Source: Closterium sp. Naga37s-1 (taxonomy: Eukaryota > Streptophyta > Zygnematophyceae > Desmidiales > Closteriaceae). From it: a stretch of DNA of 64,000 nucleotides. Below the pieces are notes generated by a model. It saw only the letters and a program-made list of their open reading frames with translations. It was not told the origin of the DNA and ran no database searches. Position 1 is the first letter of the stretch, and the number at the start of each line of letters is the position of its first letter. Positions 55,715 through 64,000 of this stretch are shown here, one piece after another. The DNA lies in NCBI GenBank assembly GCA_947471745.1, contig CANJKZ010000083.1, forward strand, positions 325,001-389,000, written 5' to 3'. The translations under genes and the position numbers were made by a program.

Positions 55715-55745
55715 GTGCCTGTGGATCTCCAAGATCCACAGGCAC
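55715..55745. repeat. Palindromic junction between copia-6 and copia-5
   Basis: gtgcctgtggatct, three bases (cca), then the exact inverse. The left arm is copia-6 coding sequence (for RSTGT). The right arm is the same sequence inverted, immediately before truncated LTR sequence. Confidence 0.9.
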
Positions 55746-55749
55746 AAGA

Positions 55750-56352
55750 GGCAGCCACTAACGATTACTATAGTCTTAGAACACAAGATAGGAAGAGTTA
55801 CGAGTTGGGAATGACTCCCAGCTCCTACAAACCCCAAGAGCCGAGGTACAGTGATGTGGAACAGTGCCACACTGTCCCCAACCACGAAGGGTCTCGAAAC
55901 TACCCTTCACTAGGGCCTACACCAAGTGAAATGTTACACTACACAAAGTAATGTAACTATCTTCAATATCTTGAGGTGTACCCTTTTGGCAAGCTTCGAA
56001 ATCACTTGAGGCTTGACACCAAGGCTCGGGCTCTTCATCACAAACTCATCCTTGAGTTCTTGATGGGTCTGCTGCACACACCTGCGACACGCCGAACGTT
56101 CGACACAGGACAAAATAGAAACCGCGCACGACAAAATAGAAACCGCGCGCGAGACACAAACGACCGCGTAACACGCGTCTAGCGATAACTCGCTATTGAC
56201 TCGACACACACACTCGACATCATGACTCAACATTCATACACAATTATAAGCATGAAATATATATTATCCCATGCCCTCATACCATTCCATACACACACAC
56301 ATTCACGCACACGGACAACAAGCCGAGTGCAAACCGTAGGGTTGCACCAACA
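55750..56352 (-). repeat. copia-5 3' LTR, truncated
   Basis: 55769-56352 aligns with 61433-62016 base for base apart from about four substitutions. The terminal about 226 bp are missing. GATAATATATATTTC on the minus strand (about 56255-56270) is a TATA-like promoter candidate. Confidence 0.9.
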
Positions 56353-56393
56353 AACTCCCCCTCGGATTGTTGGCCTTAGGATATGTTGCTCTC

Positions 56394-59300
56394 TCAGTTC
56401 AGAGCCATCCCAGCCAGCTTGCAACACTTCCAATGCTGCTGCTCCACCAGCCTCTTGGTCATCATGTCAGCCGGCTGCCCCGTGGTCTTCACGTAGCGCA
56501 ACTCAACTTCACCCGCGGTTACCATGCTCCTCGTCCAATGCCACTTCACCCTCATGTGCTTCGTGAGTCCATGCAACACAGGGTTCTTAGCAAGAGCAAT
56601 GGCACCCTGGCTGTCACAGTACAGTGGGGTAGGTCCTTGCTGCTCCTCCCCCAATTCAGCCAACAAACGCCGCTGCCACACAATCTCCCGTACGGCACGG
56701 AAGAGTGCCATGTACTCGGACTCCACCGAGCTCAAAGCTTGGTCAACCTGCTTCTTGCTCTCCCAAGCAGTTGGGCCTCCACCAACACAGCATATGAAGC
56801 CTCCCACACTTGTCATGTCCTCTGGTTCTGATGCATATGAAGCATCCGAGTAGGCGGTGAGGAACAAACGCCCGGGTTCAACACCATCCGCGCCCTTTTG
56901 GCGCCTTTGTGCCGCCGCCGAGTATTGCAGCCCAACGGTCGGTGTTTGGCCAAGATACTTGGCCACCCTCATTCCAGCTGCTACCTGCTCCTCATTAGGG
57001 CATTGCACAACCCTAGCCAGCTGCCCGGTAGCAAACGCGACGTCCGGTCGGGTGTTTACCGCCGCATACATGAGGCTGCCCACCAACGAGTGAAATCGGC
57101 GCCTCTCCTCTTCACCAACGCTCTCCTCCTCTGGTCCCTTCACACACTTGAACCCAGAGGGAAAGGGTGTAGCCACATGGCCTTCACTCTGCCCAAAGTT
57201 GGCAGCCAATGCCTCCAGGTACTTTTGTTGATGCACCCGCATGCACCGCTTCTCCACATCTCGTTCGATGTGGAGCCCAAGGTAGAAGCTCACGTCACCA
57301 AGGGCCTTGCACTTGAACTTGACTTGAAGCTTCAGCATCACCTCCTTCACAAGGTCAGAAGAGGGTGAGAAAATGAGGATGTCATCCACATAAACCACCA
57401 TGAAACTCCTCTGCTCCCCCTCGCCAAGCATGAACAAGGAGTGATCGGCCGTTGAGGGAGTGAAGCCGATCCCCTCCAACACTTCGCGCAGCTTCATGTA
57501 CCATTGCCTAGGGGCCTGCTTCAGCCCATAGAGGGCCTTCTTCAGCTTCCACACTCTGCCACTACCATCATCAAACCCCTCTGGCTGCGCCATAAAAATC
57601 TCCTCCTCAAGGATGCCGTTAAGGAATGCCGTTACGATGTCCATTTGCTTTACTACCCATCCTTTGATGGCGGCTCCCGCGAATAGGGTTCGCAGCGTCG
57701 TCGGCTTCACCACAGGGGCAAACAGCTCCTTGAAGTCCACCTTCTCCTTCTGCTGGTACCCCTTGGCTACAAGCCTAGACTTGTAGCGCTCGATCTTGCC
57801 GTCGGCATCCGACTTGATTTTGAAGAGCCACTTGGACGTTATCGCCGTACGCCCCTCCGGTAGCTCCACCAATTCAAACGTGTCATTCTCCTCGATGCTC
57901 TTCAGCTCACTCTCCATGGCCTTCTTCCACTCCTCAGCATCACTACTCTCCAAAGCCTCCTTGAGAGTTGCTGGTTCTCCCGGCATCTCCACCGGAGAGA
58001 AGAACGCGAAGGCACACTCCTCGTAGTCACTCTCCTCGTCGTCTCCGACCATCATTGCCGCTCCGGCCAGGGCTGACTTGCCCTGCTTTCCCGGCGCATC
58101 ATAGGTCAGCCTATTAGGGGGTTGAACTCTCCTCTTCCCCCTTCCTTCCTCCTCAGCTGCAGGGACTTGAAGGCCTTGGCGTTGCTGCGGTGTGGCTCGA
58201 ATCCGTGGAGCACTCGTAGTACGGGAAGGGAGTGACGGTGCACGCTCGCTCACTTGCTGCACCTCCTCCTCTTCTTCCTCTGCATCATTGGCCTCCTCTC
58301 CCCCATTCACAAGGGAGGATTGCCTTGTGGTTGTGCTGCCGCTGCTCAGTTTCAAAGGCAGCTCCACATGCTCCAAACCGGAACTCTTCACCTCCCCAAA
58401 CCGCACGCCTATCTTCGCCTCATTCTCCGCCTTCCAATCCTTGTACATGAAGTTCTCCATGAACTTGCAGTCCCTGCTCACCAAGAACTTCTTGGTGAAT
58501 GGGTCCCAAAGAAGCCATCCCTTGCTGTTTTGAGCCATGCCCAAGTGCACGGCCCACACCGCCTTGGCACCAAGCTTGTTGTGCCGAAGATGCTTAGGCA
58601 CGAGCGCCATGCACATGCACCCGAACACCCGAAGCATATCCACCTTTGGCTTCCTTCCTAGCCACTCCACATAGGGCACCCATTTGTCTGCTCCCACATG
58701 AGTCAAGGCTCTGTTCTTGGCCACACACGCGCTCCGCACCGCATCAGGCCAGAAATAGTCGGGTAGCCCGGCTTCAATGAGCAACCCGCGTGCCGCCTCC
58801 GTGATTGTGCGGTTCGCTCGCTCGGCGATGCCGTTCATTGCAGGGGAGTATGGCATGGTGAGGGAGTGCCAAATACCATTCTTCTTCAGCCACAACCCAA
58901 ACTCCTTGCTCAGGAACTCTCCTCCTCGATCGGTGCGGATTGACTTGACTAGACGGTCTTGTTGCCGCTCCACCATCGGGAACCAATCCGTCTTCAACGT
59001 TTCAGCCACGTCGCTCTTCTTGGCCAGCACGTACACCCAAGTCATGCGGGTGTAGACGTCGACAATGGTGAGAAAATACTCAGCTCCAGCAGCTCCAAGC
59101 TTCAGGGGGCCCACCACGTCCATCACCACCTCATCAAGCGGTGCCTTTGCCGTTGCCTCCGAACTAGGGAACGGAAACCGGGTGAACTTGGCTTGAATGC
59201 ACGTCGGGCAGCCAAGCACCTCATCGGGCTCCCCCTTCACACGTATGCCAGCAACCATCTCATTCTTCACTAGCTGCTGCAAGATGGGCAGGGCCACATG

Positions 59301-61163
59301 CCCCATGCGCCGATGCAAGGTGAGCCAATCACACTCCCCCGTAGCCGAAGTTGAATTGGAGAATGCCGCGCTCGCAATAGCGCCCCACATACTCTCTCCG
59401 TAGTCCTCCTCCGCTGCTGCCTTTGGGTTCTCCTCACCCTTTTGCTGCTCCTTGGTTGCTGCACCACTCTCCTTAGGTTCACTGAACTTGCTGGTCCCTC
59501 CAGGTTTGCTCTTCTTGAGCTCATTCTCCTTAGCGCGACCGTTCGCGCCATCGTCGCTACCGACCGCTCCATCCTTGGTGCTGATGCTTGCTGCCACTTG
59601 CCTCTCCTTAGGCATAGGGACCACTGGGATCTGCCACATCTCGTTGTAGACATCCCTGTCCTCATGAAGGTCCCAAAGAATTCGATCGCCAAGCCTTGCG
59701 GTGTAGGTCTTGGCTCCCTTCGAGTTCGTGTCCATGCCGGCCTTTGCCAACCGCCGCACGGAAATCAGGTTTGCAGCAAGGCTGGGCACCCAAAGCACGT
59801 TCTTGAGGCCCACCATCTTCCCATCAGCACCCTTGAACATGGCCTTGCCCATGCCTTTCACCTCTGCTCGCTGCCCTAAAGCCGATGTGACATGCTTCAC
59901 CGGTGACGGCTCGAGTTCGGTGAGCAAGTCCGGGCGAGGTGTCATGCTATAGGTAGCGCCACTATCAATCACCCAATAGTCCAGGGGGTGTAGGGTCACC
60001 TTCCCCACAGCTGCTGGCTCCTCAAAGCCTTCATTCTTCTCTGGACCAGCCGGTACTTGCGTCGACACGAAGTAGAATAGACCCGGGTATCGATCGTCGC
60101 TCGGGTCCTTGTCGTTGTCTCCGCTCTTCATGTTTGCAGCTCCGCCACCGCGACCGCCACGGCCTCCACGGCCTCGTCCTCTCCCTCCTCCTGCTCCTCT
60201 ACCCTCTTGGCCTTGAGCAGGGGTCCAACCATCAGGGAGTTTGTAGCAGTCGCGCCACATGTGTCCGCTCTTGTGGCAATAGTGACACTCGCCGTCGAAT
60301 CGGCCGCGACCGCGTCCGTAGCTCTTGTCGTCGCTGCCGTAACCGCCACTCCTGCGGCCTCCGCCGAAGTTGCTGCCACCAAACCTTCCTCCCCCTCGTC
60401 CTCTGCCTCTTCCTCGACCATATCCACGGCCGATGCTCGCTGCCCCAGCGCCATCCGCACTCGCCAACTCACGGCGGCGGAAATCCTCTTGAAGGATAGC
60501 TCGCTTCACGTCTTCAAGCGAGAGGCGGGGCAAGTCGCGATTAAGGTTGATGATGAGCGAGGACCATGACTCTGGGAGTAAGGCCAGCAACTTGGTCTTC
60601 TTTTGGAGCTCACTGTAGTTCAAATCAGCTCCCTCAAGCCGCGTCAACAAGTCGAAGAATTTCTGCACCCCTTCTTCAACCGCTTCGTCTTCTTCAATTC
60701 GTGGTGCCGCCATTTGCCGTTCCAACACCACCGCTACCGCCGCTGTTGCAGGAGCATGTACACCCTTGAGAGCAGCCCATGCCTTTGGTCCTTTCTCTGG
60801 TTCACGCTGGAATGGCTTGATGTGACGGATCTGACTGCTCCCCAACGCTTGCCCAAGTAAGAGATAGCCTTGTGCGCTCTTCCGCACCCACGGGCTCTTC
60901 TCCGGGTCGTTCTCGGGGCGCTTCTCCGTTCCTTCCATCACCTCCAGCAGGTCATAGTGGTCAAAGATGTTCTCCATCTTGAAGGACCATTCAGCAAAGT
61001 TGTCACCGTTGAACTTGTCAAGCCCAAACACCCTAGGCTCATCCCTAGGTGGGCCAAGACTTGGTTGCATGGGCGCCATGGCTGAATCACGGGGTTGGCC
61101 TTGAGCTTGAGCTTCTCCACTGCCACCAGCACCTCTGCCACCCCTTTCCTCAGGTCCAGACAT
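56394..61163 (-). CDS. copia-5 gag-pol polyprotein, intact (1,589 aa)
   Basis: One uninterrupted frame from ATG 61163 to TGA at 56394-56396. Gag: FNGDNFAEWSFKMENIFDHY (about 40-60), UBN2 region, Gly/Arg-rich part and zinc knuckle CHYCHKSGHMWRDC. Protease: WVIDSGATYSM. Pre-integrase: LHRRMGHVALP...CPTCIQAKF. Integrase: VMDVVGPLKLG, IRTDRGGEFL, SPAMNGIAERANR. RT: VVKQMDIVTAFLNGILEEEI, YGLKQAPRQWY, YVDDILIF. RNase H: AYSDASYASEPEDMTSVGG, SSVESEYMALFRA, YCDSQGAIALA. All catalytic residues I looked for are present. The frame stays open upstream of the ATG through the PBS, but that part is non-coding by position. Confidence 0.93.
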   Translation of the reverse strand: MSGPEERGGRGAGGSGEAQAQGQPRDSAMAPMQPSLGPPRDEPRVFGLDKFNGDNFAEWSFKMENIFDHYDLLEVMEGTEKRPENDPEKSPWVRKSAQGYLLLGQALGSSQIRHIKPFQREPEKGPKAWAALKGVHAPATAAVAVVLERQMAAPRIEEDEAVEEGVQKFFDLLTRLEGADLNYSELQKKTKLLALLPESWSSLIINLNRDLPRLSLEDVKRAILQEDFRRRELASADGAGAASIGRGYGRGRGRGRGGGRFGGSNFGGGRRSGGYGSDDKSYGRGRGRFDGECHYCHKSGHMWRDCYKLPDGWTPAQGQEGRGAGGGRGRGRGGRGGRGGGAANMKSGDNDKDPSDDRYPGLFYFVSTQVPAGPEKNEGFEEPAAVGKVTLHPLDYWVIDSGATYSMTPRPDLLTELEPSPVKHVTSALGQRAEVKGMGKAMFKGADGKMVGLKNVLWVPSLAANLISVRRLAKAGMDTNSKGAKTYTARLGDRILWDLHEDRDVYNEMWQIPVVPMPKERQVAASISTKDGAVGSDDGANGRAKENELKKSKPGGTSKFSEPKESGAATKEQQKGEENPKAAAEEDYGESMWGAIASAAFSNSTSATGECDWLTLHRRMGHVALPILQQLVKNEMVAGIRVKGEPDEVLGCPTCIQAKFTRFPFPSSEATAKAPLDEVVMDVVGPLKLGAAGAEYFLTIVDVYTRMTWVYVLAKKSDVAETLKTDWFPMVERQQDRLVKSIRTDRGGEFLSKEFGLWLKKNGIWHSLTMPYSPAMNGIAERANRTITEAARGLLIEAGLPDYFWPDAVRSACVAKNRALTHVGADKWVPYVEWLGRKPKVDMLRVFGCMCMALVPKHLRHNKLGAKAVWAVHLGMAQNSKGWLLWDPFTKKFLVSRDCKFMENFMYKDWKAENEAKIGVRFGEVKSSGLEHVELPLKLSSGSTTTRQSSLVNGGEEANDAEEEEEEVQQVSERAPSLPSRTTSAPRIRATPQQRQGLQVPAAEEEGRGKRRVQPPNRLTYDAPGKQGKSALAGAAMMVGDDEESDYEECAFAFFSPVEMPGEPATLKEALESSDAEEWKKAMESELKSIEENDTFELVELPEGRTAITSKWLFKIKSDADGKIERYKSRLVAKGYQQKEKVDFKELFAPVVKPTTLRTLFAGAAIKGWVVKQMDIVTAFLNGILEEEIFMAQPEGFDDGSGRVWKLKKALYGLKQAPRQWYMKLREVLEGIGFTPSTADHSLFMLGEGEQRSFMVVYVDDILIFSPSSDLVKEVMLKLQVKFKCKALGDVSFYLGLHIERDVEKRCMRVHQQKYLEALAANFGQSEGHVATPFPSGFKCVKGPEEESVGEEERRRFHSLVGSLMYAAVNTRPDVAFATGQLARVVQCPNEEQVAAGMRVAKYLGQTPTVGLQYSAAAQRRQKGADGVEPGRLFLTAYSDASYASEPEDMTSVGGFICCVGGGPTAWESKKQVDQALSSVESEYMALFRAVREIVWQRRLLAELGEEQQGPTPLYCDSQGAIALAKNPVLHGLTKHMRVKWHWTRSMVTAGEVELRYVKTTGQPADMMTKRLVEQQHWKCCKLAGMALN

Positions 61164-61197
61164 TGTCGAAACTGCTCCAAGGGGCTCTGATGCCACT

Positions 61198-62016
61198 TGT
61201 TATTGTCACAATAGGCTTGAATGTGCCTAAAACGAAAGATAGAGAGCACAGACGGATTTCTGCACAGCGGATTCAAACGTTGATGGCGTTCTGGTCACAG
61301 CTGCAAATGACTTGATTCAAATTGGATCTGGAGCGTCTTCACGTCGTCTACAATTAGCAATTTAGATTGCACGATTTGATAAAGAATTGACGACACAGTG
61401 TCGGTTTGAACGAACGGTACTATGGCAGCCACTATAGTCTTAGAACACAACATAGGAAGAGTTACGAGTTGGGAATGACTCCCAGCTCCTACAAACCCCA
61501 AGAGCCGAGGTACAGTGATGTGGAACAGTGCCACACTGTCCCCAACCACGAAGGGTCTCGAAACTACCCTTCACTAGGGCCTACACCAAGTGAAATGTTA
61601 CACTACACAAAGTAATGTAACTATCTTCAATATCTTGAGGTGTACCCTTTTGGCAAGCTTCGAAATCACTTGAGGCTTGACACCAAGGCTCGGGCTCTTC
61701 ATCACAAACTCATCCTTGAGTTCTTGATGGGTCTGCTGCACACACCTGCGACAAGCCGAACGTTCGACACAGGACAAAATAGAAACCGCGCACGACAAAA
61801 TAGAAACCGCGCGCGAGACACAAACGACCGCGTAACACGCGTCTAGCGATAACTCGCTATTGACTCGACACACACACTCGACATCATGACTCAACATTCA
61901 CACACAATTATAAGCATGAAATATATATTATCCCATGCCCTCATACCATTCCATACACACACACATTCACGCACACGGACAACAAGCCGAGCGCAAACCG
62001 TAGGGTTGCACCAACA
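61198..62016 (-). repeat. copia-5 5' LTR (819 bp)
   Basis: Plus strand TGTTATTGTCACAATAGG to GGTTGCACCAACA; TGTT/AACA ends. It sits two bases from the PBS. Confidence 0.9.
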
Positions 62017-62639
62017 CTCACGGCCCTTCGCGGCCCCTTCGCGGCCTTCGCGGCCCCCTTCGCGGCCCTTTGCGGCCCCCCTCTCGGCCCTCAGCGGCCC
62101 CTTTGCGGACCTCCGCGGCCCCCTCTCGGCCCTTTGCGGCCTCTTCGCGGCACTTCGCGGCCCTCCGCGGCCCCTCCTTCACGGCCCCTCCACGTCTCAT
62201 CGCGGCCCCTCCGCGGATCTTCTGTCGCCGCCGCCCCAGCAGCAACTGCAGTCGCGCGTGCTGCCGCTGCCGCTTCCGCTGCTGCCGTGATCGCCGCCGC
62301 CGCTGCTGCCGTGGCGGCCGCCGCCGCTGCTGTCGTCACAAGCCGCCGCCGCTCCTGCTGTGACAGCTGCCGCGGCTACTGCTGAGACAGCCGCCGCCGC
62401 CGCTACCATAACAGCCGCCCCAGCCGTCCCGGCCCTGCACTGCAGCCGAGTCGCGGCCCTGCCCTGCCGCCCTGTTGCGGCCCTGCTCCTACCGACGCAC
62501 CTCGGCCCTGCCCCACCACTTGCGGGTTCTTACCCACCCGCCCCTGGTAAGCGCACAGCCGAGCCGCGCCCCTCCTGCTAGCCTGCTTCTGCTAGCCTGC
62601 TTCTGCTGCTGCTGCTGCTAGCCTGCTGCTGCTGCTGTC
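62017..62639. repeat. GC-rich leader of copia-7
   Basis: First, tandem CGGCCCCTTCG-type units (to about 62220), then GCYGCY runs to the gag ATG. This matches the leader style of family A. The PBS and 5' LTR of copia-7 are not present to the left, where copia-5 begins. Confidence 0.75.
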
Positions 62640-64000
62640 ATGACTAGTCCCAACGTTCTTTCCTTTGATGCTGAGGGTCGAGCGGTAGACTTTGAAGTCT
62701 GGATCGATGATCTGCAGCTGTTCCTGCAGTGCGATAGCAAAGACGGCCTCTCACTGTTCGATCTCACGTCTGGTGCCTCCCCTGCCCCTGCTGCTGATGC
62801 TACTAGCACTGTTCGCTCTGTCTGGACCACACGCGATGCTGCTGCTCGCCTTGCTGTGCGTAGTCACCTGCCGTCCTCTGAGCGCGCGCACTTTAGTCAG
62901 TACAAGAGTGCTAGCACCCTGTACACTGCTGTTGTTGCGCGCTACTCCTCCCCTGCCACTGCTGCCCTTAGCCGCCTCATGCTGCCGTACCTGTTCCCTG
63001 ACCTAGCCGCTTTTGCCACAGTCGCTGACCTCATTACCCACCTCCGCACTAGTGACACCCGCTACCGAGCTGCGCTTCCTACCGAGTTCTGCGCCAAGAA
63101 CCCCCCCCCTATGTACATCACTCTCTACTACCTCGTTACCCGGCTCCCTGACTCCCTTTGCTCGGTCAGGGACCACTTCCTCTCGCTTTGCCCCACCACG
63201 CTCACTGTTGACCTCCTCGAGGAGCGCCTCCTTGCAGCTGAGAAGAGTATAGTTGCTGTAGGAGCCTCTCGTGGTGACCCCCGTGCCCCTTTCTTTGAGG
63301 GGTGCTCCCCTTCTCCCCTCCTGCCCTCTGTTGCCTCTGCTGCTGCTGTCGACCTCGTTGGCACGGAGTCGGTCGGCGCTGCGTCTGCCCCTAGTGGCAA
63401 GCGCCGCAACGGCAAGGGCAAGTGGGGCAAGGGGGGTGGAGGGGGCGGTGGGGGCGGCGGCAGTGGTGGTGGAGGAGGAGGAGGGGGTGGCGGTGGAGGT
63501 GGGAGTGGTGGCGGGACTGGGGGCTCAGGCGGCGGCGGTGGAGGTGGAGGCGGCGGAGGCAGCGGGAGTGGGGGTGGAGGTAGCGGTGGCGGCGGAGGAG
63601 GTGGGAGTGGCGGGGGTGGTGGTGGGCAGCGGGGAGGCCCTGGCGGTGGCCAGCGCCAGCAGCAGCAGCGCTCCGGTGAGACCCCGTCGCCTCAACAGCT
63701 TCGTGAGTGGTACGGTGGGCGTGGGAGGTCTGGGGGTGCTGGTCCCTGCACCTACGTTCTTCGCACCGGCGACCGCCGTGGTGAGCCGTGCGGAGGCCCG
63801 CACACCACACCACGATGCTTCGGTCGCCTGACTGACGCCTGGCGCGCTCAGTTCCCTGGCTCCTCGGAGATCCCTCGCTGGGATATTCTGCTTAAGTCGG
63901 GGGTTGCTATCTTTGATCTTGACTATGATGCTATCCTTGCTGCTATGTATGCTGTGTCTATTAGTGATGAGGGTGACTGTTACCTGTGTGTTCCGCCCGA
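62640..64000 (+). CDS. copia-7 gag (family A), open to the right edge
   Basis: Open for 453 codons from ATG 62640 with no stop. The UBN2-like gag is closely similar to copia-2 (FEVWIDDLQLFLQCDSKDGL; LYTAVVARYSSPATAALSRL; VADLITHLRTSDTRYRAALP; CSPSPLLPSVASAAAVDL). About 85 residues of Gly-rich linker follow, then SPQQLREWYGGRG and the variant zinc knuckle (CTYVLRTGDRRGEPC, GGPHTTPRC). The frame ends at the window edge before the protease. It is the least damaged family A gag here and could belong to a functional copy. Confidence 0.88.
   Translation, partial: MTSPNVLSFDAEGRAVDFEVWIDDLQLFLQCDSKDGLSLFDLTSGASPAPAADATSTVRSVWTTRDAAARLAVRSHLPSSERAHFSQYKSASTLYTAVVARYSSPATAALSRLMLPYLFPDLAAFATVADLITHLRTSDTRYRAALPTEFCAKNPPPMYITLYYLVTRLPDSLCSVRDHFLSLCPTTLTVDLLEERLLAAEKSIVAVGASRGDPRAPFFEGCSPSPLLPSVASAAAVDLVGTESVGAASAPSGKRRNGKGKWGKGGGGGGGGGGSGGGGGGGGGGGGGSGGGTGGSGGGGGGGGGGGSGSGGGGSGGGGGGGSGGGGGGQRGGPGGGQRQQQQRSGETPSPQQLREWYGGRGRSGGAGPCTYVLRTGDRRGEPCGGPHTTPRCFGRLTDAWRAQFPGSSEIPRWDILLKSGVAIFDLDYDAILAAMYAVSISDEGDCYLCVPP

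Larger units (their letters stand above)
55750..62016 (-). mobile_element. Ty1/copia element 5 (family C), intact coding region, young
   Basis: 5' LTR 61198-62016 (819 bp), PBS 61184-61195 (inverse TGGCATCAGAGC, one base off tRNA-Met), open gag-pol 61163-56394, polypurine tract 56353-56365 (minus strand CCGAGGGGGAGTT), and 3' LTR 55750-56352. The 3' LTR lacks the portion equivalent to 61198-61423 and has a 10-bp insertion near its broken edge. Over the 584 bp shared by both LTRs I count about four differences, implying recent insertion. The 5' LTR ends against the leader of copia-7. Confidence 0.9.

Overview
The window is nuclear DNA of a GC-rich, intron-bearing member of the green lineage. 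The three cellular genes point to a streptophyte: a plant-type class II trehalose-phosphate synthase, a receptor-like cytoplasmic kinase, and a CDPK/SnRK-superfamily kinase. Their many GT-AG introns and the long low-complexity coding stretches would fit a streptophyte green alga; a zygnematophyte such as Closterium is my best guess. That is an inference from gene style and repeat load, not from a marker gene.

Layout. 1-5023 (-) is most of a class II TPS gene, running off the left edge. 7049-24944 is a pogo/Tc1-mariner-type DNA transposon with matching terminal inverted repeats and TA at both ends. Its transposase is split by about 14 kb of inserted Ty1/copia sequence: copia-1 at about 9.13-15.29 kb and copia-2 at about 15.29-23.33 kb. 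Copia-2 is itself interrupted by a solo-LTR-like insertion with a perfect 5-bp target duplication (17237-18253). 25372-28665 (-) is a five-exon receptor-like cytoplasmic kinase whose catalytic motifs are degraded. 29208-29797 is a MITE-like inverted-repeat element. 29874-36066 (-) is a decayed copy of the copia-2 family (copia-4). 36.2-36.9 kb is a Ty3/gypsy gag remnant, and 37101-37445 is a complete TRIM retroelement. 38944-48285 (+) is a very large kinase gene (predicted 2,679 aa) with about 2,200 residues of low-complexity sequence before the kinase domain. 49.2-53.3 kb is a decayed hAT-type transposon. 54463-55714 (-) is a copia pol fragment (copia-6). 55750-62016 (-) is a structurally young copia element (copia-5) with one intact 1,589-codon gag-pol frame. 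62640 to the right edge (+) is the start of another gag of the copia-2 family (copia-7).

The most distinctive signal is shared by all three cellular genes. Exon edges (a splice site plus about 25-90 nt of adjoining exon) are repeated in tandem inside the neighbouring introns. One such repeat is a perfect 78-nt, frame-preserving cassette. Two of the host genes also carry short, nearly perfect palindromes between or inside the exon copies. This looks like a local mechanism that builds introns and candidate alternative exons.

The cellular genes have no obvious pathway in common. The rest of the window is layered mobile DNA.
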